In this document: one piece after another, positions 7,689-16,301 of the stretch
Layout: every line of letters starts with the position of its first letter
How positions within the stretch are numbered: the first letter of the stretch is position 1
Assembly: GCA_002439755.1 (NCBI GenBank)
Contig: DJPH01000034.1
Span: 1-41,012 of the forward strand
Direction: 5' to 3'
Source of the DNA: Prevotellaceae bacterium UBA6417
Lineage (GTDB): Bacteria > Bacteroidota > Bacteroidia > Bacteroidales > Bacteroidaceae
DNA length: 41,012 bases
Made by a program: the position numbers and the translations under genes
Notes under the pieces: model-generated
The model's input: only the letters and a program-made list of their open reading frames with translations
What the model was told of the DNA's origin: nothing
Databases searched by the model: none

Positions 7689-9068
7689 ATGGATGAGTTT
7701 CAACTGAATTGCGGCCAACGCGGCCTTTGTGCCAAGGGGTGTGGCAGACAAGATAAGCAACTGAACACTTACGACTGGCTGGCAGATGTGCCGGGAGCCA
7801 ATGCTATGAGCGACCTGGTAGAGGTGCAGTTCAAGAACACACGCAAGGATTATTACGTCAACAGCAACCACCTGCCATTGCAAAAAGGCGATATCGTTGC
7901 CGTAGAGTCATCACCGGGTCATGACATAGGCGTCGTGACACTGACCGGAGCCTTGGTAACCTTGCAGATGAAAAAGGTGCGCCTCAAGAGCGATGCCGGA
8001 ACAAAGCGTGTCTATCGTCTGGCAAAGGACATCGACATGCAAAAATACGAGGAAGCAAAAGCCCGTGAACATGAAACGATGATTAAGTCGCGGCAGATAG
8101 CCAAAGAGCTGAACCTGGATATGAAAATCGGAGACGTGGAGTATCAGGGAGACGGCAACAAGGCTATTTTCTACTATATTGCCGACCAACGTGTGGACTT
8201 CCGGAAACTGATAAAAGTGCTTGCCGAAGAGTTTCGTGTAAGGATTGAAATGAAACAGATAGGTGCTCGTCAGGAAGCCGGCCGCATAGGCGGCATTGGA
8301 CCTTGCGGGCGCGAGCTTTGCTGTGCCACGTGGATGAAGAACTTTGTGACCGTATCCATCAACGCGGCCCGCAGCCAGGAGGTATCGCTCAACCCTCAGA
8401 AACTGGCCGGACAATGCGCAAAGCTGAAGTGCTGCCTGAACTATGAAATCAGTGTCTATGCCGAAGCAGCCGCCAAGTTGCCACCCCGCGAAGTGCAACT
8501 TGAGACAGAAAAAGCCACATACTATTATTTCAAGAGTGATATGTTAGCCGGCTTGGTGAGCTATTCCACTGACAAAAACCTCGTGGAAAACGTAGTAACA
8601 ATCCCCGTAAAACGCGCATGGGAGATAATAGAACTGAACCGTGCAGGCGAAAAGCCGGCAACACTGACCGATGAATCCTTGAGCCCTGCAGCTGCTGCCA
8701 ACCTTGACTTGGCCACACAAGAGAGTCTGACGCGCTTTGACAAACGCAAAAAGAAGAAAAGCAAGAGCCGTGGAAAAAGTGGCGGACAGAACATGCCACC
8801 ACGTCAGGAACGCAAAGGTGAAGCTGCTGCCGCTGATAATCGTCGCGATGAGGCTGCAGCAGAAAACGGAGCAACACAGCCTAACGATGGCAGAAAGAAC
8901 AAAGCCCGTTCGGGTAGGTATCGCGGAGGCAACCGTCCGCGCAGAGAGCAGCAAGGCGGTGATAACGAAGAACGCAAGCCTTATCGTGAAAACCGTCGTT
9001 CGGGCAATGGTGCAGAACGCAAGCCGGGAACCAACGATAAGCGGCCTTCGCAGCAAAACGAAGCGTGA
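7689..9068 (+). CDS. ricT: PSP1/RicT-family protein with basic disordered tail
   Basis: A 459-residue member of the PSP1 C-terminal domain family (B. subtilis YaaT/RicT). RicT there binds an Fe-S cluster in the RicA-RicF-RicT complex and modulates RNase Y processing. The diagnostic part is IGGIGPCGRELCC followed by GQCAKLKCCLNYE, with cysteines at 206, 211, 212, 243, 248 and 249. Three further cysteines lie near the N-terminus (8, 14, 18). From about residue 350 the protein becomes a lysine/arginine/glycine/asparagine-rich tail with RYRGGNRPRR-like patches, suggestive of RNA binding. RicA and RicF homologs are not in the window. The gene is coupled to gldH through a TGATG overlap. Confidence 0.85.
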   Translation: MDEFQLNCGQRGLCAKGCGRQDKQLNTYDWLADVPGANAMSDLVEVQFKNTRKDYYVNSNHLPLQKGDIVAVESSPGHDIGVVTLTGALVTLQMKKVRLKSDAGTKRVYRLAKDIDMQKYEEAKAREHETMIKSRQIAKELNLDMKIGDVEYQGDGNKAIFYYIADQRVDFRKLIKVLAEEFRVRIEMKQIGARQEAGRIGGIGPCGRELCCATWMKNFVTVSINAARSQEVSLNPQKLAGQCAKLKCCLNYEISVYAEAAAKLPPREVQLETEKATYYYFKSDMLAGLVSYSTDKNLVENVVTIPVKRAWEIIELNRAGEKPATLTDESLSPAAAANLDLATQESLTRFDKRKKKKSKSRGKSGGQNMPPRQERKGEAAAADNRRDEAAAENGATQPNDGRKNKARSGRYRGGNRPRREQQGGDNEERKPYRENRRSGNGAERKPGTNDKRPSQQNEA

Positions 9069-9529
9069 TGCGTTGTTGGGGCTGCATCCTCCTGTCTGTT
9101 GCATTGCTTGTTGCATGCAAGCAGGAAAAGGCGGTATGCTATGCTTACCGCCATACGCCCGTTGAAGGGTGGGAGCAGCATAATGTGCAGTCGTTTCGCA
9201 TCGATTCCATACGCGAAAGCGGCATATATGGCTTGCGCATATGTCTGAGGCATACGGGTGCTTACCCCTTTCAAAGCCTTTGGCTGCTGGTGAAGCAGCG
9301 CTATCAGCATCCCGATACGCTATTGCAAGACACTGTGGTGTGCCTTTTGACCGACAAGCAAGGCAATCATCGCGGCAATGGTATCAGTATATATCAAAGT
9401 GAATATCCCTTTAGGAAAATCTATCTTGAAAAGGGCAGTGAAGGTACTGTTACGGTCAGCCACATCATGCGCCGGACAATACTTCCCGGCATATCCGACG
9501 TGGGACTGTTGGTCAAGAAAGAAGATTGA
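9068..9529 (+). CDS. gldH: Gliding motility lipoprotein GldH family
   Basis: A 153-residue predicted outer or periplasmic lipoprotein. The start chosen is the ATG at 9068, whose first base is the last base of the ricT stop, rather than the GTG one codon earlier. The signal peptide ends in LLVAC, placing the lipidated cysteine at residue 17. The body resembles GldH, with an exported beta-rich domain and the segments YPFQSLWLLVKQRY and ILPGISDVGLLVKKE. In Flavobacterium GldH is needed for gliding. Non-gliding Bacteroidales keep it for reasons that are not clear. It is the last gene of the metF transcript and converges on rodA. Confidence 0.8.
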   Translation: MRCWGCILLSVALLVACKQEKAVCYAYRHTPVEGWEQHNVQSFRIDSIRESGIYGLRICLRHTGAYPFQSLWLLVKQRYQHPDTLLQDTVVCLLTDKQGNHRGNGISIYQSEYPFRKIYLEKGSEGTVTVSHIMRRTILPGISDVGLLVKKED

Positions 9530-9551
9530 AAGGCTGCAACACTTTTTCTGA

Positions 9552-9589
9552 CGCATTCTTTTTGACGGGCAAGGCCGGAAATGCGCTTT
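9552..9589 (+). terminator. Weak hairpin in the gldH/rodA convergent gap
   Basis: CGCATT (9552-9557) pairs with AATGCG (9580-9585), followed by CTTTTAT. The stem is only 6 bp with a 22-nt loop, so terminator activity is uncertain. The 94-bp convergent gap holds no gene. Confidence 0.3.
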
Positions 9590-9623
9590 TATAGGTTTTG
9601 TCTTTAGACCAAAGCCCACAACA

Positions 9624-11090
9624 TCAGCGCCTGAACTTTTCACGTCCTGCATCAATGCGCAGGAAAATGAACAGCAACAAGGTGAATCCCCATAACGAAG
9701 AACCTCCATAACTGAAAAACGGCAGTGGAATGCCTATGACAGGAGTAAGGCCAAGCACCATGCCCACATTGATAAACAAGTGAAAAAGGAAGATGCTCAC
9801 GATGCAGTAGCCATAGATGCGGCCAAAGGCATAAGACTGACGTTCGGCCAGAACTATCAGACGCAGAATGAGTGTGAGGAACAGCAACAGGACAATGGCC
9901 GAACCGATGAAGCCGAATTCTTCACCGACAGTGCAATAGATAAAGTCGGTGTCCTGCTCAGGCACATACTTGAGCTTTGTCTGTGTGCCGTTCAGGAAGC
10001 CTTTGCCGTAGAGGCCGCCCGACCCAATGGCAATTTCACTTTGCCGTACATTATAGCCGGCTCCGTTGATATCGTCTTTCAGTCCTAAAAGCACCTGTAT
10101 GCGCACTTGTTGGTGGCTGGCCAGATTGTTGAATACGCTGTTCGTGGAATAGTGCATGGCAAGCGAACCGATGGTGAACAGTGCGATAAGTGCTAATCGG
10201 GAAGCACGTCTGCGAAGAGCCTGGATGCATAGATATATGGCTGCAGACAGGCAGACGGCAAGCTGTCCCCAGGAAATGTCGAAAGTGACGAGATAGCGCG
10301 AAACAAGGTATGTGCTGACGGTGACTGCCGTACCGCCGATGAAAATATAGCAGGCATCGGCTTTCTTCTTACTGTAGATGAGAGCCAACATACCCGTGAA
10401 AATCCAAATGAGCAGCAGTACACAGAAACTGCCTGTCGAGGCTAAAGTGAAAGGCAATTGTTCCAGTTCATAGCGCAAGCCCACAACGAAATAGACAATA
10501 GCCGCAAAACCGATGAACAGAACGCTGCCGCTCATGCCCTCACGGTAGAATACAAAGAAGAAGGCCAGATAGACTAATGCCGAGCCTGTCTCATGCTGCA
10601 AGATGATGAGTATGATGGGCAGGATGACAATGCCCAGGGCACGCATGAAGTCGCGTGTGCGATAGATGGAAAAGCCATACGAGCTCATATACTTGGCAAG
10701 GGCAAGGGCTGTGGCACATTTTGCAAACTCGGCAGGCTGGATGCTTACCGACCCAAGTGTAATCCATGAATAGGAACCTTTGTGGTCGGTGGCAATAAAA
10801 GGGGTAATGAGCAGAATAGCCATCAGTGCAACATAGATGATGTTGGCAAAAGTATCATAGATTCTGTCATCGGTGAGCAGAAGCGCGAGTCCCAGAAAAA
10901 GCGAGCAGCCAATCCAAATCAACTGCTTGCCCGAACGGGTCGCAAAGTCAAGAATGGCTGTGTCGCCGTAGTTGTAGCTTGCTCCTATGACGCTGATGCA
11001 GCCTGCGGCAACGAGCAGCAGGTAGATGACAATCGTAAACCAGTCTATGGAACGGAGAATATTTTGTGCGTTATCGTGTTCTTGAACCAT
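9624..11090 (-). CDS. rodA: Rod shape-determining protein RodA (SEDS glycosyltransferase)
   Basis: A 488-residue multi-pass membrane protein of the FtsW/RodA/SpoVE family, the peptidoglycan glycosyltransferase that works with PBP2 in cell elongation. About ten hydrophobic segments are visible. The family signature near the C-terminus, PVIGIPLPFFSYGGSS, is intact, as is the GGLYGKGFLNGTQTKLKYVPEQDTDFI block with its conserved acid. I chose the ATG at 11090 (MVQEHDNAQ). A longer frame reaches 11168 but would bury deeper in mrdA with no family similarity. It still overlaps the mrdA 3' end by 20 bp, so the two are translationally linked. It is the last gene of the minus-strand elongation operon. 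An FtsW assignment is less likely given the mrdA partner. Confidence 0.93.
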   Translation of the reverse strand: MVQEHDNAQNILRSIDWFTIVIYLLLVAAGCISVIGASYNYGDTAILDFATRSGKQLIWIGCSLFLGLALLLTDDRIYDTFANIIYVALMAILLITPFIATDHKGSYSWITLGSVSIQPAEFAKCATALALAKYMSSYGFSIYRTRDFMRALGIVILPIILIILQHETGSALVYLAFFFVFYREGMSGSVLFIGFAAIVYFVVGLRYELEQLPFTLASTGSFCVLLLIWIFTGMLALIYSKKKADACYIFIGGTAVTVSTYLVSRYLVTFDISWGQLAVCLSAAIYLCIQALRRRASRLALIALFTIGSLAMHYSTNSVFNNLASHQQVRIQVLLGLKDDINGAGYNVRQSEIAIGSGGLYGKGFLNGTQTKLKYVPEQDTDFIYCTVGEEFGFIGSAIVLLLFLTLILRLIVLAERQSYAFGRIYGYCIVSIFLFHLFINVGMVLGLTPVIGIPLPFFSYGGSSLWGFTLLLFIFLRIDAGREKFRR

Positions 11091-12918
11091 AGTAAATAGA
11101 TTTCTGGGCAAAATGGTCTGCACGCTTCTGGCTGGCTTCCGACAGAGAGCCGTTGAGGTACTGCTCAATCATAAGTCCCCCGATGGGGACACCGAAGTCG
11201 GCACCGAAGCCGCCGTTTTCCACATATACCGAAACAGCAATGCGTGGTTTGTTCATGGGTGCGAATCCCATAAACACAGAGTGGTCGTGCCCCCTGTTTT
11301 CTGCGGTTCCCGTTTTGCCGCATACCTCGATGCCGTGAATGTTGGCCGCCTTGCAGGTACCGCTAAGCACGGCCTGACGCATTCCGAGGGCTACATAATT
11401 GTAATACCGCTTGTCTACCATCGTATAGTGCGGCCGGGTATAAAGCGTGTCAAGTTGTTTCCCTTCTACCTGGCGCACGACATGAGGAACGAAGTAATGT
11501 CCGCGGTTGGCAATGGTTGCACACAGATTGGCAATTTGCAACGGGGTGAGTGCCACCTCGCCTTGTCCGATGGCATCGCTGATAATGGTGAGGCCGTTCC
11601 ACCGTTTGTTGTAATGCTTGTTGTAATAGTCGGCGTTGGGAATCATCCCACGCTTTTCGCCAGGAAGGTCTATACCTAAACGGTAGCCGAATCCCATCGA
11701 TACCATGTAATCCTTCCAGCGTGTGACGGCGTTTGCATAGCTGCCGTATTTGCGCCGTGCCTGTATCATATGATAAAAACCCCAGCAAAAATAACTGTTG
11801 CACGATGTCTGTATGGCATACATAAGATTGACCGGAGAATGGTGACCATGGCAGCCCACGTGGACACGGCCGCAATAAAAACCGCGATGGCAAGGGTAAA
11901 GCGTATGAGTGCTGATGATGCCTTCTTGCAGGAAAGTGAGTCCTTGTGACGTTTTGAAGGTGGAACCTGGAGGATATTGCCCCATGATGGCACGGTTGAG
12001 CAAGGGCCGGTGAGGATTGTCGCGCAGCTTCTTGTAGTTTTTACTGCGGTCGGCACCTACTAACATGTGAGGGTCGAATGTAGGGGCAGAAACCATGCAC
12101 AAGACCTCGCCGGTTTGTGGCTCTATCGCTACAATACTGCCGATTTTCCCTTGCATGAGCCGCTCGCCCAAAGCCTGCAAATCGCGATCGATTCCTAACG
12201 TCAAGTTACGCCCGGGCTCCGGAACACGGTCGAAACGGCCGTCCTGATAATGTCCCTTGATGCGTCCGTGCACATCGCGTAACATGATTCTCATACCCTT
12301 TATTCCGCGCAGATCCTCCTCATAAGACTTTTCAACACCGAGCTTTCCGATAAAATCGCCCGGACGATAGTATGAATCATTGTCAATATCTCGTTGGGAG
12401 ACCTCGCCGACATCTCCTAATATATGTGCGCTCACATTCGTGGCGTAATGGCGGATTGCGCGCTTCTCTACATAGAAACCTTTGAACTTGAATAGCTTTT
12501 CTTGAAGTATCGAGAACTGCTTGGAAGGTATTTGGCTGAGGAACAATTGGGGTGTAAACCGCGAATAACCGGGATTCTTCTTTGAATCCTTTATTTCGCT
12601 CATGCGCCGGATGTATTCTTCTCTGCTGATTCCAATGGTCTGGCACAGTTCGAGCGTGTCAACGCCGTGCTGTTCGTTCATAATAACCATAATGTTATAT
12701 GATGGTTCATTGTAGACAAGCAGACGCCCTTTTCTGTCGGTAATCAATCCCCGTGCCGGATATTGCACTTTTTTCAGAAAAGCGTTGGAATCGGCGTTCT
12801 TTTTGTAATCTTCGCTGATTATCTGCAAAGCAAGCAAGCGGATAATATAGACAATTACGATAAGAACCGCAATAGAGCCTATGATGTACTTCCTTTTTTC
12901 GAGATTAAGAGCTTTCAT
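11071..12918 (-). CDS. mrdA: Penicillin-binding protein 2, elongation transpeptidase
   Basis: A 615-residue class B PBP that cross-links peptidoglycan during lateral growth as RodA's partner. One N-terminal membrane segment (about residues 11-33) is followed by the pedestal domain starting YPARGLITDRKGRLL. The transpeptidase domain has all three active-site motifs: Ser319-Thr-Phe-Lys322 (STFK), Ser372-Cys-Asn374 (SCN) and Lys535-Thr-Gly-Thr538 (KTGT). A GxGEVALTPLQIA block (451-463) is also typical. Length matches PBP2. It starts 15 bp after mreD. PBP3/FtsI is excluded by the mreBCD and rodA context. Confidence 0.95.
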   Translation of the reverse strand: MKALNLEKRKYIIGSIAVLIVIVYIIRLLALQIISEDYKKNADSNAFLKKVQYPARGLITDRKGRLLVYNEPSYNIMVIMNEQHGVDTLELCQTIGISREEYIRRMSEIKDSKKNPGYSRFTPQLFLSQIPSKQFSILQEKLFKFKGFYVEKRAIRHYATNVSAHILGDVGEVSQRDIDNDSYYRPGDFIGKLGVEKSYEEDLRGIKGMRIMLRDVHGRIKGHYQDGRFDRVPEPGRNLTLGIDRDLQALGERLMQGKIGSIVAIEPQTGEVLCMVSAPTFDPHMLVGADRSKNYKKLRDNPHRPLLNRAIMGQYPPGSTFKTSQGLTFLQEGIISTHTLYPCHRGFYCGRVHVGCHGHHSPVNLMYAIQTSCNSYFCWGFYHMIQARRKYGSYANAVTRWKDYMVSMGFGYRLGIDLPGEKRGMIPNADYYNKHYNKRWNGLTIISDAIGQGEVALTPLQIANLCATIANRGHYFVPHVVRQVEGKQLDTLYTRPHYTMVDKRYYNYVALGMRQAVLSGTCKAANIHGIEVCGKTGTAENRGHDHSVFMGFAPMNKPRIAVSVYVENGGFGADFGVPIGGLMIEQYLNGSLSEASQKRADHFAQKSIYYGSRTR

Positions 12919-12933
12919 CTGTCTCCACGATGG

Positions 12934-13461
12934 CTATTTGTTTGGCTTGCTGCCTCCGATTCTTACTCCTTCTATGGCAGTTATGATCAGAATAGACATG
13001 ATGCTTCCACCTGCAATGTTAATGCCCATTTCTTGCAGGTTGAAGAATGAAAATGATTCCAGCAGATAGAAAAGGACTTGCTGTATGATAACTGCGATAG
13101 ACATGTAGCGTATGAAGTGTGACCAATCCAGACTTTTGGCTGATGGGGGAAAAGGTTTTTCAGTGTCTTCAACGTCTTTCGGGCTGAATGTCTTTAGGAG
13201 CATAGGCTGGATGAATCCTACGAAAGTAAGGCTCGCAGCATTCATTCCCGGTGTGTTTGAGAAGATGTCTTGCAGCAGGCCTATTGCAAAGGCCCATAAA
13301 AGTGTTTGCCAATGTGGCGTTCCTAAAGGAAAGAGCAGAATGAAGTAGATGCAGACCATGGGAGTTGCATAGCCTACGATTTGTACGTGGTTGAATACAA
13401 GTACTTGCAGGGCTAATATGGAGATGAATTGTGCAATCCTTTTTAGAAAAGTTCCAATCAT
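12934..13461 (-). CDS. mreD: Rod shape-determining protein MreD
   Basis: A 175-residue hydrophobic protein with about five membrane segments, fitting MreD of the elongasome. A recognisable block is FLFPLGTPHWQTLLWAFAIGLLQDIFSNTPGMNAASLTFVGFIQP, of which the L-x-D-x(5)-G-x-N/H core is the usual MreD landmark. Bacteroidetes MreD diverges strongly, so the call rests also on its position: 3 bp after mreC and 15 bp before mrdA in the same strand. Confidence 0.88.
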   Translation of the reverse strand: MIGTFLKRIAQFISILALQVLVFNHVQIVGYATPMVCIYFILLFPLGTPHWQTLLWAFAIGLLQDIFSNTPGMNAASLTFVGFIQPMLLKTFSPKDVEDTEKPFPPSAKSLDWSHFIRYMSIAVIIQQVLFYLLESFSFFNLQEMGINIAGGSIMSILIITAIEGVRIGGSKPNK

Positions 13462-13464
13462 GTG

Positions 13465-14325
13465 TTATTTTCCGCTGTTTTCAGTATTTGCCAGGTTGGC
13501 TTTCAGTATGTCGATTTCAGGACGCGCCTTGTTGATGACAATGCAAACGTCGCTGAGGTTGGCGAAATTGGTTCCCAGGTTGACTTTGAGCTGCAACGAA
13601 AGGCCGTCAGGGGCGTTTGATACGCTTTTAACTTTTCCTACAAATATTCCAGGCGGGAAAACTGTTGAGTATCCGCTTGTCTCGACATATTCTCCCGCTT
13701 TTATTTTTGCATAGCGCGGTATGTCGTTGAGGTTTGCGTAGAGTGTGCTTCCGCCAGTCCACTGCAAGTATCCGAAGTAGTGGCTGTGGCGGATTCGGCA
13801 GCTGATGTTTGACTTTATGTTGATGGCCGGCAGCACCAATGAGTAGTCTTTGCCGGTGTATATGATGATTCCAACTATTCCACCGCCGCCTATTACACCC
13901 ATTTCAGGCTTTATTCCGTCGTTTTCCCCTTTGTCGATGACGATGTAGTTCTCATTTTTTGTGATGGAGTTGGATACTACTTTTGCTGGTATCAGTGTGT
14001 ATCCTTTTAGTGAGTCTTTTACCCGGATATCGTTTTTGGTGTCTTTTTTTGTTGCATGTTCGTATGCTTCACGCAGATTGGCAAGTTGTTCTTGGAGCTG
14101 TATATTCTGTCGGGCGAGCTGCCTGTTTACTTGTCTAAGCTGTATGAATGTTTTTGCTTCGGTATAGTAGCTGTTTACTTTTGCGGCTACTTCGTTGGCT
14201 GAGGTGAACCAGATGCTTCCCTGATAGCGGTTGAATTTAAACAAGAGTGTGAGGCTTATGATTTCTAATGCTAAGAATAGGAACCAATAGCTGTATTTTT
14301 TGATAAATTCCAATAGGTTGTTCAT
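13465..14325 (-). CDS. mreC: Rod shape-determining protein MreC
   Basis: A 286-residue bitopic protein bridging MreB and the periplasmic synthases. A membrane anchor spans about residues 11-30 and a coiled coil about 60-92 (QLRQVNRQLARQNIQLQEQL). Two beta-barrel domains follow, including NYIVIDKGENDGIKPEMGV and GEYVETSGYSTVFPPGIFVGKV, the typical MreC segments. Length is normal. It is preceded by a 104-bp gap from mreB that contains a strong long-range inverted repeat, and is followed 3 bp later by mreD. Confidence 0.93.
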   Translation of the reverse strand: MNNLLEFIKKYSYWFLFLALEIISLTLLFKFNRYQGSIWFTSANEVAAKVNSYYTEAKTFIQLRQVNRQLARQNIQLQEQLANLREAYEHATKKDTKNDIRVKDSLKGYTLIPAKVVSNSITKNENYIVIDKGENDGIKPEMGVIGGGGIVGIIIYTGKDYSLVLPAINIKSNISCRIRHSHYFGYLQWTGGSTLYANLNDIPRYAKIKAGEYVETSGYSTVFPPGIFVGKVKSVSNAPDGLSLQLKVNLGTNFANLSDVCIVINKARPEIDILKANLANTENSGK

Positions 14326-14351
14326 CCTTGTGCTGCAGGCGGTTGGTTTGT

Positions 14352-14418
14352 CTTGGCCTTCAGCTTGCTTTTTCTTGTTCTTTATAAAAAAGAATGTCGG
14401 GCAATACTGAAGGCCAAG
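14352..14418 (-). other. 12-bp inverted repeat between mreB and mreC
   Basis: CTTGGCCTTCAG (14352-14363) has a perfect inverted copy at 14407-14418, enclosing 43 nt. The enclosed part holds a second small dyad (TTCTTT/AAAGAA). In the minus-strand transcript it would form a stem with a large loop inside the mreB-mreC gap. There is no T-run directly after it, so it looks more like a stability or processing element than a terminator. This is inference. Confidence 0.55.
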
Positions 14419-14429
14419 TTATGTGTGGG

Positions 14430-15452
14430 CTATCTCATCAGGAATGAGAAGCGGTCTACGTTTTGCAGGGCGATGCCGGTTCCTTTTGCTACGCAGTGTA
14501 AGGGGTCTTCGGCTACGCGGAAGGGTATGTTTATTTTTTCTGTCAGTCTTCGGTCAATACCGCGCAGCAATGCTCCGCCTCCTGTCAGGTAGATGCCGTT
14601 TTTTACTATGTCGGCGTAGAGTTCGGGTGGCGTGTTTTCCAGTGCGCTCAGTACGGCAGTCTCTATTGTTGCTATTGATTTTTCGAGGCAGTGGGCTACT
14701 TCCTGATAGCATACAGGGACTTCCATCGGGAGTGCCGTGATACGGTTGGGGCCGTGCACGATGTAATCTTCCGGTGTGTCTTCACCCAGATCTGTCAGCG
14801 CCGAGCCTACGTGTATCTTGATTCTTTCGGCCATTCGTTCGCTGACCTTCACGTTGTGTTGCCTGCTCATATATTCCTGTATGTTTGCTGTCAGGTCGTC
14901 GCCGGCTATTTTGATGGAGTTGTTGGAGACGATTCCGCCCAAAGAGATTACGGCTATTTCTGTTGTTCCTCCGCCTATATCTACAATCATGTTGCCTTCG
15001 GGTGCTTCAACGTCTATTCCAATTCCGATTGCTGCGGCCATTGGTTCGAATATCAGGTAGACATCGCGTCCTCCTGCATGTTCGGCCGAGTCTCGTACGG
15101 CGCGGAGCTCTACTTCGGTTGAACCCGATGGCACTCCGATTACCATTCTTAATGTCGGAGAAAACAGATGGTTGCCTGTGTGTACCATTTTGATGAGGCC
15201 GCGCATCATCTGTTCGCATGCGTAGAAGTCGGCGATGACCCCGTCGCGCAGCGGTCTTACTACGCGGATTTTGCTGTTGGCCTTTTCGTACATTAGTTTG
15301 GCTCTGTCGCCTACGGCAATCATTTTGTTGGTCTGTTGGTCTAATGCCACTACCGAAGGCTCGTCCACTACAATCTTGTCATCACTGATGATGATTGTGT
15401 TGGCTGTTCCCAAGTCCATGGACAATTCTTGTGTGAAAGAGAAAAATCCCAT
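14430..15452 (-). CDS. mreB: Rod shape-determining protein MreB (actin homolog)
   Basis: A 340-residue actin-fold ATPase forming membrane-associated filaments that orient cell-wall synthesis. The N-terminal MGFFSFTQELSMDLGTANT provides the amphipathic start and phosphate-1 loop (13-19). IVDIGGGTTEIAVISLGGIV is phosphate-2, and NGIYLTGGGALLRGIDRRL is the adenosine-binding stretch. Length and motifs are standard. It begins 64 bp after the purH stop, and no clear TAnnTTTG element lies between, so it is probably read from the purH promoter at 16136-16143. Confidence 0.97.
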   Translation of the reverse strand: MGFFSFTQELSMDLGTANTIIISDDKIVVDEPSVVALDQQTNKMIAVGDRAKLMYEKANSKIRVVRPLRDGVIADFYACEQMMRGLIKMVHTGNHLFSPTLRMVIGVPSGSTEVELRAVRDSAEHAGGRDVYLIFEPMAAAIGIGIDVEAPEGNMIVDIGGGTTEIAVISLGGIVSNNSIKIAGDDLTANIQEYMSRQHNVKVSERMAERIKIHVGSALTDLGEDTPEDYIVHGPNRITALPMEVPVCYQEVAHCLEKSIATIETAVLSALENTPPELYADIVKNGIYLTGGGALLRGIDRRLTEKINIPFRVAEDPLHCVAKGTGIALQNVDRFSFLMR

Positions 15453-15516
15453 TGGTTATGCGATGTTTGTCGTTGTCGTATAGTTCTTTTGACGGATGAG
15501 TAAGGCAATTTTCAGG

Positions 15517-16116
15517 TTACTTGATGCCTTCAAAATAGGAATGGATGGCAGTGTCGTAGTGGCTGCTTGTGGCGAAAGCTCTTTCGGCGAAGTGGCGGCG
15601 TTGTGCTTTTGTGGTGCGTGCGCCTTGCTGGTTGAGCAAATCGAGCAGAGGCTTGTATTCGGCTTTGGAGGGTATGATGACTGCATCGTTGAAATTTTTT
15701 GCTGCAGCACGGATGAGTGATATTCCCCCTATGTCGATTTTTTCTATGATGTCAGCTTCACTGGCTCCGCTTGCCACGGTCTGTTCAAAGGGATAAAGAT
15801 CTACAATAACCAAATCGATGGGTGTGATGTCGTATTTTTTCATCTCTTCTTGGTCGCTTGCCATTTCGCGACGACCTAAGATGCCACCGAATATCTTGGG
15901 GTGCAATGTCTTTACGCGGCCGCCCAGGATGGAGGGGTATGTTGTTACGTCTTCGACTTTTTTGCAGGGATAGCCTAAGCTTTCTATAAATTTCTGTGTT
16001 CCACCGGTTGAGAGGAATTCCACGCCTTCGGCATTCAGCTTTGAAAGCAGGTCTTCCAATCCGTCTTTATGAAAAACCGAGATCAATGCGGTTTTGATTT
16101 GTTTTGTTTCTTCCAT
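15517..16116 (-). CDS. purH: Stand-alone IMP cyclohydrolase (PurH N-terminal domain only)
   Basis: A 199-residue protein matching only the MGS-like IMP cyclohydrolase domain of PurH, which closes FAICAR to IMP. KTALISVFHKDG, FLSTGGTQKFIE, YPSILGGRVKTLHPKIFGGIL, DLVIVDLYPFE and IEKIDIGGISLIRAAAKNF are intact. The frame stops after the helix SHYDTAIHSYFEG, where full PurH (about 510 residues) would run through a linker to the RYGENPHQ start of the AICAR transformylase. None of the 64 bp that follow encode such sequence in any frame I read, so there is no sign of a recent frameshift. The transformylase must be encoded elsewhere if the pathway is complete. The gene heads the mreB-rodA unit. Confidence 0.88.
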   Translation of the reverse strand: MEETKQIKTALISVFHKDGLEDLLSKLNAEGVEFLSTGGTQKFIESLGYPCKKVEDVTTYPSILGGRVKTLHPKIFGGILGRREMASDQEEMKKYDITPIDLVIVDLYPFEQTVASGASEADIIEKIDIGGISLIRAAAKNFNDAVIIPSKAEYKPLLDLLNQQGARTTKAQRRHFAERAFATSSHYDTAIHSYFEGIK

Positions 16117-16135
16117 AAATTGTACAATTAGGCTA

Positions 16136-16143
16136 CAAAGTTA
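16136..16143 (-). promoter_or_regulatory. Bacteroidetes -7 promoter element for purH-mre operon
   Basis: On the minus strand this reads TAACTTTG (consensus TAnnTTTG). It is 19 bp upstream of the purH ATG at 16116, giving a leader of about 12 nt. No clear -33 element was seen. Confidence 0.65.
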
Positions 16144-16189
16144 CTACTTTCCGTCTATTAATCTGTTATCTGTCCATAAAGAAATAAAG

Positions 16190-16204
16190 GGCAAGCTTTT
16201 TGCC
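16190..16204 (-). terminator. Weak terminator after licD
   Basis: On the minus strand GGCAA-loop-TTGCC is followed by CTTTATTTCTTT. The stem has only 5 bp. It lies about 100 bp past the licD stop and before the purH promoter. The remainder of the 185-bp gap (16117-16301) holds no gene. Confidence 0.35.
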
Positions 16205-16301
16205 TGTCCTTGATTTCTTGATTTTTGATAGGGAAGGATTTTGTTTTGGTGGGCTGCGATTTTGAAAGCAAGCCGTGACTTTTCCAACAAATGTGGTGTG
16301 T

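Noticed and set aside
15456..15710. Minus-strand frame at the purH 3' end as a remnant of the lost transformylase domain
   Set aside because: The translation after the purH stop has no RYGENPHQ or other AICARFT motif in any frame.
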